Assembly (NCBI GenBank): GCA_045627605.1
Contig: JAZQOA010000137.1
Location: forward strand, 1-45,343
Source of the DNA: RGIG5952 sp045627605
GTDB taxonomy: Bacteria > Verrucomicrobiota > Kiritimatiellia > RFP12 > JAAYLN01
Direction of reading: 5' to 3'
DNA length: 45,343 bases
In this document: piece after piece, positions 38,911 to 45,343 of the stretch
Layout: every line of letters starts with the position of its first letter
How positions within the stretch are numbered: the first letter of the stretch is position 1
Notes under the pieces: generated by a model
What the model was told of the DNA's origin: nothing
What the model saw: the letters and a program-made list of their open reading frames with translations, nothing else
Database searches by the model: none
Made by a program: the position numbers and the translations under genes

Positions 38911-41900
38911 CTATTTTGCCCCGGCTTCGGCCTTGGCGGGTTCGGAAACGGCCTCGACGACAGTGTCGACGGCCTTTGAAACGGTGTTGACGATCTTGGT
39001 GACGATGTTTGTCGCCGCAGGTTGCCCCGTCTTTTCAGCCGCGGCCTCTTCTGCCGTCGCTTTGGGAGCCGCCGCTTCGGGCTGCGCGGCAACCTCGGCC
39101 TTGCCTGCGTCGTCCGTTGGTTTCTCCTCCGCAGTCGCTTTTGCCTGGGCCAGTTCCGTGGCCGTTGCGTCAGGACCCTTTTCACCGATGGCGTAAGGCG
39201 GGGTCTTCCCGGTATCGTCGCCAAAGGTCTGGCCCGCTCCTTCCGCCGCGTTGAATTCCGCGGCGGCGACTTCGTTGGTGAGCATCACAAGCAACGGGAT
39301 GCAGCTCGATGCGTTGAAATTGGGCTTCCAGGTGGAAAGCTCCGAGAGGGAGACGTTCCATTCCTGCTGGTTGGGCTGGAAGAGGACGCTGCCGCGCTGG
39401 ACCTCGCGGACGACGGCCTCTTTCGCCGCTTTTTCGCCCTTCTGCGGCCAGATGGGGTTCTCCGTCTGGATGACGATGAGTTCGGCGGTCGTCTCCTCGA
39501 TGAGGTCGGTGACCTTCTCGAACCAGTCTTCGTGCGGCATGTTGCGCACCATGAGAACGAGGCCCGAGAGCCTGTGCTCGACGATGATCTTGACCAGCAT
39601 CTCGGGATTGATGTCGGAGTAGTAGTCGAGCGCGACAATCGGGACGAACCGGATGCGGTGGTAGGAGCAGAACATCCTGTACTGCATGAGGTCGACGAGC
39701 GGCGTGGAGAGGACGACGCCGTCTGAATTCTGGATGAAGAGAACAGGCGACAGGGCCGAAATGCGGCGCGAGTAGGGGCGGATCTTGTCGAGCTTCGCCG
39801 CGATGACTTCGGGGTCTGTTTCGCGCATCAGGACGACCGTGGGTGAAATCGGGCCCGCCGAAATGCGCCCGATGCGGGCGCGGGCGATGCCGAGCTCGGG
39901 GGAGAAGGGGGCGATCGACCACCAGCCGTAGGCGATGTACTCGGGGATCTTGAGGGGCGTCGAGAAGGCCTGCTTGCCGTCGATGAGGCCGATGGCGCCG
40001 TCGCCGCGGACTTCGAGCCTGAGCTTGATGTCGCCGGCGGGGCGGATCCAGGCGACGCTGTCGCTGGAGCGGACTTCGCCGTCGTACCACGTCTGGATGC
40101 GGATGTAGCCGTCGCCGTCGAAGCCGAAGCGGATCATCGAGCGCGAGGAGCGGCGCGCGTAGAGCCAGAAGGCGCCGACGGATTCGCCGAGGGTGACCTC
40201 GATGAAGCCGTCGCGCATGAGTTCCGACTTCTTCAGGCGCAGGTAGGCTTCCGACATGTCGGAGGCGGCCTTGAGGTCGTAGGTGCCGGCGATGTAGGTG
40301 AGCGGCGTGCCGAAGGCGATCCAGTTGTCGGAGAGGCGAGAGGCGTCGAACTTCTCGGCGATGGAGTTGGTGAAGGGGAGGAAGCTCGAGTAAAGCGTGC
40401 GGACCGACTCGTTGTCGTCGTGGCTTGCCGTGTCGCGGATGAAGTCGAAGAAGACGCTTGACTCGGGGATGGTCAGGAGTTCGGCGGATTCGATGTCGTG
40501 GCCGAAGCCCAGGAGCTGGGTGTTGCCCCGGGTTCCGATGTCGTGGAGCTCGTGCATGTTGCGGTAGCGGTCGCGGGGGTCGTCCAGGAGCCCCTGGAGG
40601 GTGAGGCGCGAGCGGATGTCGGAAGGCGAATTGGTGATGATCGAGCTGAGGATTTCGCGCCCGGCCTCGCGCTTGCCGTGGCGGTCGAGCCAGAGGGCCT
40701 GGGCGATGGCGATGTCGGCATTTTCAGGGAAGGCGCGCGCGTAAGTGTCGAGGAGCGCTTCGGCCTCTTCTGTGCGGCCGGCGGTTTCGAGGAGCTTTGC
40801 GCGTTCCACCATCAGCTGGATTTGGCCGGGTTCGAGGGCGAGCGACTGCCCGTAGGCGTCGGCGGCGCGTTCGGTCTCGCGGAGACGCGTGTAGGCGTTG
40901 CCCAGGAAGGTCCAGGCCTCGGCATTGCGCGGCTCCTTCTCCTGCCACTTGGCCCAGAAGTCGGCGGCGTCGGCGTAGCGGCCCTCGGCGTAGGCCTTGA
41001 GACCCTGCTTGCGGTAGAGCGCCGTTTCGGGGAGGGCGTCCGCTTCGCGGGCGTTGTAGTCGGTGAGCTGGTAGAAGAGCGACATGTCCTCGTCGGTCGC
41101 GGGCGGCGGCACGATGATGCGCATCAGCGAGCGGGCGGGGTCGATGCCGGGCGGGACGACGGCGTTGTCGTCGACGATGAGCACGTCGGGCATGAGCGCG
41201 ACGAAGCTTCCGATCGCGGAGAGGTTGGCGACGGCGAGCGGGAAGCGGATGGCGAGGCCCAGCCTGCGCTTGCCAAGCTGTGCGCGGAGCATGCCGATCC
41301 AGTCCTTGAGCACGGTGAGCTTGTCGATGGGGAAGTCCGCCGCGTCGATGAAGACGCCGTGGGCGGCGTCTTCAATGAGATGGTCGACGATTTCGTTGAT
41401 GTTGAGCGAGGCGAGGGCTTCGGCGTCGTGGAGCGTGAGCGAGGGGAAGACGCGGTTGTGGTTGGAGAGCGCGACGATGCCAAGGGCCTGGGAGTCGATT
41501 GCCGGGAAGGTAATCGGCGAGGAGGCGTAGACGTCGAGCCACGGCGGGGAGATGATGGTGTAGCGGAAGGCCGTGTCGCCAAGGTGCTTCATGAGGTAGC
41601 CGATGTCGCGGTTGAGCGAGGGGACCCAGGTGATGAGCGCATCGACGCGCGACCTGAGGTGCGCTTCCGAAACGTCCACGCGGGCGAGGCCCGCCGGCGG
41701 CGCCCAGATGCCGACGCCGACCATTCCGGGCGGGGTGCTCTCGAAGAGAACCGCGCCGCCGAAGAGCAGTTCGCCGTCGAGACGGACGAAGAGCACGTCG
41801 TCGCGGAGGGTGACGAGGAGCGAGTGGGCGGAGCGAAAGTCCGAGATGTCCTCGACGGCGTCGGTGGCGATGATTTTCGCGTCGCCGCCGGGGCGGCATT

Positions 41901-43236
41901 GGCTGACCGAGGCGCGGCCGGCGTCGGTGAGGGCGACGCGGAGCCAGCAGTCGTCGGCCTGGAAGCGAAGATAGGCGTGGAGTTCGCCGCGGACGAGGGT
42001 GAAGCGGATGTCGAACGAGCCGTCACGGAAGCTGTTTGAACCGGCAATCCAGGCGCGCGCACCGCCGGAGGCGCCGTCATCGGATTTCATCGGGTCGGTG
42101 GCGGGTTCCGCCCGGAGCGTGAAGGCGTCGCGATGTTCCTCGAAGATGCCCCAGTCCGGAATCCAGCGGCTGGGCGTAATCGTACTCTCCGTGCGGCTGC
42201 GGCCGGCCTCGGCCGGCCAGGAGTTGTCAAGACGGGTTAGCAATTGCTCGGCGGTCCAGTGCGCCGGAACCTGCAGGCGGTTGATGCGGCGACGGTCGGT
42301 GCCGGCGTCGTTGAGCGCGTTCATGTTGAGGATGAAGCCGAGGTCGTACAGGTCGGCGACGGCCTTGAGGTTGGCCTCGCGCAGGATGTTGTTGTTCTCC
42401 TCGTACTGGCCGTAGTTGCCGTTGGGGAAGAAGAAGGCGATGGGCTTGATGCCGAACCACGACTGGAACTCGGCAATGGAATTGGTGTGGTCGTTGGCGA
42501 TGCGCGCGGTGAATTCCTCGAACTTCTCGTGGCGGTCCTCGTTTTTGAGCCACATCGGCGAGGAGAAGAAGAGCGCCTCGCGGCCGTGCGAGCTGGCCAC
42601 GATTGTTTCGGGACCGAGATAGGACTGGTCGGCGAGCTCCCAGGTGGCGTCGAGCACCATGCCCTTGAGGTAGGGCTTGAGCAGGACGTCCTGGTTGTTT
42701 TCCTTCACGGGCTTGGGCAGGACGCCCATGACGGCGTGCCAGCGCAGCTCCGCCAGCATCTCGCGTGTTTCGAAGTAGGTGCTCTTGTGGCAGTTCTCGA
42801 AGGTGACCAGGACGGCTTTTTCCGGCAGCCGGGCGTTGTCGTAGTAGAAGGCGCGGACGTCTTCAAGGGTGATCGGGTGGTAGCCGGCGTTCTTGAGGGC
42901 CTCGAGGTGGGCGCGGAAGGTGGCGGTCGGAATCAGCGGGCTGCCAGGATCGGGTTCCGCGGCGACGCCCTCGTAGGAGATGGCGACGAAGCATTCGGCG
43001 CGGCGGTCGGAGGGGAGACTGGCGGTGATGGCCTTGTTGTGCATGCGCCAGTACATGCGCGAAAGCGGCGCCCAAAGGGCGACGCCGAGGCACAGGAGGC
43101 CCAGCAGCAGGAGCCAGGCGCTGACGTTGCGGTCCTTGGCCATCGCCCGCGGGCGGGTCCAGGCGGAAGTCTTCTTGAACTCGTCCGCCTTCTTCTGTTC
43201 TTCTTCCTCGGAAGTCGTTTTCTTTTCTTCTGCCAT
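38911..43236 (-). CDS. Giant membrane-anchored protein with degenerate deacetylase, lectin-like and TPR domains
   Basis: The 1441-residue protein has a charged cytoplasmic start, one transmembrane helix (39-57), then a large periplasmic part. A PgaB-like deacetylase fold (about 82-330) follows, in which TFDDG has become TFENC (145-149). A beta-sandwich, possibly lectin-like, region (about 385-535), a barrel-like region resembling the PgaB C-terminal hydrolase domain (about 540-720), TPRs (about 745-870), a second beta-sandwich (about 955-1120), a final alpha/beta domain (about 1130-1290) and an Ala/Glu/Lys-rich tail complete it. It likely guides or binds the nascent polymer in the periplasm. 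The catalytic Asp pair is missing, so deacetylase activity is unlikely. The start follows GGGAGGAAATGCAAC. Confidence 0.7.
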   Translation of the reverse strand: MAEEKKTTSEEEEQKKADEFKKTSAWTRPRAMAKDRNVSAWLLLLGLLCLGVALWAPLSRMYWRMHNKAITASLPSDRRAECFVAISYEGVAAEPDPGSPLIPTATFRAHLEALKNAGYHPITLEDVRAFYYDNARLPEKAVLVTFENCHKSTYFETREMLAELRWHAVMGVLPKPVKENNQDVLLKPYLKGMVLDATWELADQSYLGPETIVASSHGREALFFSSPMWLKNEDRHEKFEEFTARIANDHTNSIAEFQSWFGIKPIAFFFPNGNYGQYEENNNILREANLKAVADLYDLGFILNMNALNDAGTDRRRINRLQVPAHWTAEQLLTRLDNSWPAEAGRSRTESTITPSRWIPDWGIFEEHRDAFTLRAEPATDPMKSDDGASGGARAWIAGSNSFRDGSFDIRFTLVRGELHAYLRFQADDCWLRVALTDAGRASVSQCRPGGDAKIIATDAVEDISDFRSAHSLLVTLRDDVLFVRLDGELLFGGAVLFESTPPGMVGVGIWAPPAGLARVDVSEAHLRSRVDALITWVPSLNRDIGYLMKHLGDTAFRYTIISPPWLDVYASSPITFPAIDSQALGIVALSNHNRVFPSLTLHDAEALASLNINEIVDHLIEDAAHGVFIDAADFPIDKLTVLKDWIGMLRAQLGKRRLGLAIRFPLAVANLSAIGSFVALMPDVLIVDDNAVVPPGIDPARSLMRIIVPPPATDEDMSLFYQLTDYNAREADALPETALYRKQGLKAYAEGRYADAADFWAKWQEKEPRNAEAWTFLGNAYTRLRETERAADAYGQSLALEPGQIQLMVERAKLLETAGRTEEAEALLDTYARAFPENADIAIAQALWLDRHGKREAGREILSSIITNSPSDIRSRLTLQGLLDDPRDRYRNMHELHDIGTRGNTQLLGFGHDIESAELLTIPESSVFFDFIRDTASHDDNESVRTLYSSFLPFTNSIAEKFDASRLSDNWIAFGTPLTYIAGTYDLKAASDMSEAYLRLKKSELMRDGFIEVTLGESVGAFWLYARRSSRSMIRFGFDGDGYIRIQTWYDGEVRSSDSVAWIRPAGDIKLRLEVRGDGAIGLIDGKQAFSTPLKIPEYIAYGWWSIAPFSPELGIARARIGRISAGPISPTVVLMRETDPEVIAAKLDKIRPYSRRISALSPVLFIQNSDGVVLSTPLVDLMQYRMFCSYHRIRFVPIVALDYYSDINPEMLVKIIVEHRLSGLVLMVRNMPHEDWFEKVTDLIEETTAELIVIQTENPIWPQKGEKAAKEAVVREVQRGSVLFQPNQQEWNVSLSELSTWKPNFNASSCIPLLVMLTNEVAAAEFNAAEGAGQTFGDDTGKTPPYAIGEKGPDATATELAQAKATAEEKPTDDAGKAEVAAQPEAAAPKATAEEAAAEKTGQPAATNIVTKIVNTVSKAVDTVVEAVSEPAKAEAGAK

Positions 43237-43267
43237 GTTGCATTTCCTCCCGGCTCAATGAGCCTGG

Positions 43268-44905
43268 TTAGCCGCGCGTACCCCACGCCTTGCCGCGAAT
43301 GGTGTACATGGCCCAGTAGATCTGCCAGCTGAAAAACAAAATGTAGGAAAGGGTGAAGGCGAAACCCGCCCACCACCACTTGCGGCCCGTCGTCGCGAGG
43401 AAGTGCAGCGACCACACGGCGGTAATCGCCATGACGCCGATGAGGAAGGTCTGCGGCGTGACAAGCGCCCTGCCCAGCGCGTAGGCGACGGTGCCGTCGG
43501 GCTGCGCCATCGCGAGCTTGTAGGCCTGCATCGGGATGAAGACCAGGGCCTGCAGCATGACGAAAGGCTCCACGAGCGGCATCCACATCATGGCGTACCA
43601 GGAAAGCGCCGGCACGGGGTGCTTGCGCCAGATGAACTTGCCGGTCTTCCAGATTTCGCGCAGGTAGGAGCGCTCCCAGCGGGCCTGCTGCCTGATGTAC
43701 TGCCGCCAGTTCTCCGGGCAGATCGTCGTGGCGAGCGCCTCGTCGTCGTACACGATCTTGTAGTTGCGGAGAATCTGGTTCGTCAGCGAGCGGTCGTCCG
43801 CGAAGTTGCCGTGTTCGCCGAGCACCGTGGCGTTGATCCACTTGTCCATGACCGCGAGCACGCAGGTGCGGCGGTAGGCCGAGAAGCAGCCGGGAAGGCA
43901 ACTCACGACACCGAAGACGCTTTCCGCCGCCTTCATGATCTTGTAGGAGAAGTAGTAGCGGACGTCCTGCAGGCGTGTCAGCGTGTTGACGTCGGCGTTC
44001 TCAATGTCGCAGTGGCCCGAGATGCCGCCGACCGAGGGGTCGACGAAGCCCTGCATCAGCTTCTTGAGGGAGCCGGGGAAGACGAAGGTGTCGGAGTCCA
44101 CGCACACCATGAACTCGCCGCGCGCGAGGAAGGTCGCCACGCCCCAGCCGTGGCAGAGGCCGCGGTTTTTCTCGAAGTTGACGACAACGAGGTGCGGGTG
44201 GCGCGTTTGCGCCGCGAGCATGTGGAAGAGCGAGTCGTCCTTCGAGCCGTCGTTGACGCAGACGACCTCGAGCTTCTCCACCGGGTAGCCCGACGAGAAG
44301 ATGCGCTCAATGGTCTTGCGGATGGCTTCGCCCTCGTTGAAGCAGGGGACGAGAACCGTCACGGTCGGCTCGTAGCCGACGTCGCGCGGGGCATGGTAAT
44401 AGGCCGCGAAGAGAAAGCGCGTGATGACGAAGAGACCGGCGACGATCGAGTAGGTGGCGACGAGAACGCCCTTGTACCAGAAGTCCGAAATCGAATGGAT
44501 CTGCTCGAAGACGGCCCATCCGAGGATGAAGACGGCGATCGCGGCGATTAGGCCCGCGATAAGGAGATGGGGCCTGTGGTAGATGTTGTGGATGCGCTGG
44601 GCCACTTCCTCCTTCGAGGGCGGCTCCATGGCCTCGGCGAGGTCGCGGTCTTCCTCCGTTTGGTCGAGGGCGCGGCGGCAATAGGGGCAGACCGTCGGCG
44701 GCGGGGTGCCGACGGTGCTGATGGAGACGAAGCACTTCGGGCAGCGGCTCCAGTGCGCGTGCACTTTCTCGCCGGAGTAAATGCGGTCGGGGTGCCCCTC
44801 CGCGTTTTCCGCGGCGGAATCCTCCATTGAAGGCATTATGCCGACATCGCCGAGTTTGACTTTGTTGGTGCCTTCACTCAACTTGTATGGTTTGAAAAGC
44901 GACAT
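43268..44905 (-). CDS. Membrane GT2 polysaccharide synthase with N-terminal zinc ribbon
   Basis: The 545-residue processive glycosyltransferase resembles PgaC/hyaluronan synthase. It has two transmembrane helices (about 113-133 and 146-168) and a GT-A domain with VLVPCFNEGE (184-193), NDGSKDDS (218-225), DSDT (270-273), GCFSAYRR and ADDRSLT (369-375), then QQARW (406-410) as the QxxRW motif. Four or so C-terminal transmembrane segments follow. The cytoplasmic N-terminus carries two CPxC pairs (55-58 and 73-76) forming a zinc ribbon, which is unusual for the family. It would polymerise a UDP-sugar and extrude the chain across the inner membrane. The sugar cannot be told from sequence alone. 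First gene of the operon. Confidence 0.88.
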   Translation of the reverse strand: MSLFKPYKLSEGTNKVKLGDVGIMPSMEDSAAENAEGHPDRIYSGEKVHAHWSRCPKCFVSISTVGTPPPTVCPYCRRALDQTEEDRDLAEAMEPPSKEEVAQRIHNIYHRPHLLIAGLIAAIAVFILGWAVFEQIHSISDFWYKGVLVATYSIVAGLFVITRFLFAAYYHAPRDVGYEPTVTVLVPCFNEGEAIRKTIERIFSSGYPVEKLEVVCVNDGSKDDSLFHMLAAQTRHPHLVVVNFEKNRGLCHGWGVATFLARGEFMVCVDSDTFVFPGSLKKLMQGFVDPSVGGISGHCDIENADVNTLTRLQDVRYYFSYKIMKAAESVFGVVSCLPGCFSAYRRTCVLAVMDKWINATVLGEHGNFADDRSLTNQILRNYKIVYDDEALATTICPENWRQYIRQQARWERSYLREIWKTGKFIWRKHPVPALSWYAMMWMPLVEPFVMLQALVFIPMQAYKLAMAQPDGTVAYALGRALVTPQTFLIGVMAITAVWSLHFLATTGRKWWWAGFAFTLSYILFFSWQIYWAMYTIRGKAWGTRG

Positions 44906-44912
44906 TTTTTCC

Positions 44913-44927
44913 TATGGTTTGACCATA
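44913..44927. promoter_or_regulatory. Possible operator in the synthase leader
   Basis: TATGGT-TTG-ACCATA is a perfect inverted repeat in the untranslated leader, 8 bp before the synthase ATG. TATGGTTTGA also occurs once within the start of the gene (44886-44895). It could bind a regulator, form a small hairpin over the ribosome-binding site, or be chance. Confidence 0.35.
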
Positions 44928-44953
44928 ATTTTGTAACTGCTAATATTACCATA

Positions 44954-44985
44954 TTTATAAGAGCAAGTCTATTTTCCCTTGTCAA
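44954..44985 (-). promoter_or_regulatory. Promoter of the exopolysaccharide operon
   Basis: On the minus strand TTGACA (44985-44980) is a perfect -35. TCTTAT (44962-44957) at 17 bp spacing matches four of six -10 positions; TATAAA (44959-44954) at 20 bp is an alternative. It lies about 50-80 bp upstream of the synthase start in a markedly AT-rich patch. Confidence 0.6.
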
Positions 44986-45089
44986 AAATAAATAAATGAA
45001 AGTTGCACAATGTAATGGGCCAGGAAGCAAAGGCATGAAACGGAGGAAGGCGAAGGCATTGAAGAGACCGTCGGATGGGCAACGCCGAT

Positions 45090-45125
45090 CCGTCCCTCCC
45101 GCCCCCCGGGGGGCGGGAGGGACGG
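45090..45125. repeat. Perfect 36-bp palindrome
   Basis: Bases 45090-45107 are the exact reverse complement of 45108-45125, with no loop; the centre is CCCCCCGGGGGG. No T-tract follows on either side. It stands between the divergent exopolysaccharide operon and the ORF at the right end, and the rest of 44990-45169 shows no gene. Confidence 0.85.
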
Positions 45126-45169
45126 GGGAAAAACAAGGCGTTCCGGATTCGCGTAGAATGGAAGTGACA

Positions 45170-45343
45170 ATGAAACCATTGAAACGAAAGGGGAACGCCA
45201 TAAACCATTATACCATCCGCCGTCCCGCGGGCCAACACCTCGACTTCGAGACGCGCCTCCTCCTGGCCCGGAAGTGGAACCCACGCGTGAGGGGGCTGGA
45301 TGCGAAACTGGGCATTCGCTCGTTCGCGAAGGCGATGGGCCTT
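45170..45343 (+). CDS. Truncated ORF, possible transposase N-terminus
   Basis: An open frame runs off the right edge for 58 codons. It starts at ATG 45170 or, in the same frame, at 45158. The start shows ARKWNPRVRGL followed by GIRSFAKAMGL, which could be the helix-turn-helix at the start of an IS30-like transposase. Too little is present for a firm call. GAAAGGGG inside the frame could also place the start further in. It is divergent from the exopolysaccharide operon. Confidence 0.35.
   Translation, partial: MKPLKRKGNAINHYTIRRPAGQHLDFETRLLLARKWNPRVRGLDAKLGIRSFAKAMGL

Overview
The window reads as chromosomal DNA of a high-GC, Gram-negative-type bacterium. It carries a rod-shape/peptidoglycan cluster (mreB-mreC-mreD-mrdA-rodA-rng), an outer-membrane beta-barrel protein and an envelope polysaccharide locus. 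The style of the genes (an anti-sigma factor with an extracytoplasmic toroid domain, EF-hand membrane protein, many TPR/deacetylase fusions, palindrome-rich intergenic repeats) fits the PVC group (Kiritimatiellota/Lentisphaerota-like). That placement is an inference, not something the sequence proves.

Layout. 2-870: end of mutS and a thiamine pyrophosphokinase gene with overlapping stop and start codons. 871-1322: three short hairpins, a good sigma70-type promoter (1055-1083), then a structured leader or small RNA ending in a long hairpin plus nine T (1194-1271). 1323-16500: a same-strand, tightly packed cassette that is visibly more AT-rich than its flanks. It encodes a DUF445 membrane protein, a TerB+J-domain protein, three large dynamin-like GTPases (one with an N-terminal LGFP-like repeat), a small GTPase, two coiled-coil proteins with the same N-terminal motif, an M48 metalloprotease, a patatin phospholipase, a membrane-anchored coiled-coil protein, and a zinc-ribbon plus C39-like cysteine-peptidase-like protein. 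A 28-bp direct repeat (27/28 identical) lies near both ends of this cassette. It is the best candidate for an undescribed system: membrane-acting GTPases joined to proteases and a lipase, which I suspect is a defence or membrane-stress module.

16501-17776: an array of three related, palindrome-rich repeats with no credible gene, then the mreB promoter. 17777-25099: mre/mrd cluster and RNase G. 25165-28195: an EF-hand/transmembrane protein and an unrecognised partner. 28271-30066: ECF sigma factor and a membrane anti-sigma-like protein with a toroid domain. 30067-30372: remnant of an AAA ATPase gene within inverted repeats. 30373-32538: PcrA/UvrD helicase, convergent with the next block.

32550-44905 (minus strand): a six-gene exopolysaccharide operon. 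In transcription order it holds a membrane GT2 synthase with a zinc ribbon; a 1441-residue anchored protein with a degenerate deacetylase domain, TPRs and lectin-like domains; an AlgI-type MBOAT O-acyltransferase; a small membrane protein; an SGNH esterase/acyltransferase; and a 1259-residue TPR-deacetylase-like-beta-barrel fusion. Together these would polymerise, O-acylate and export a polysaccharide, mixing features of the Pga and Alg pathways. The right end holds a divergent, truncated ORF that may be a transposase start.
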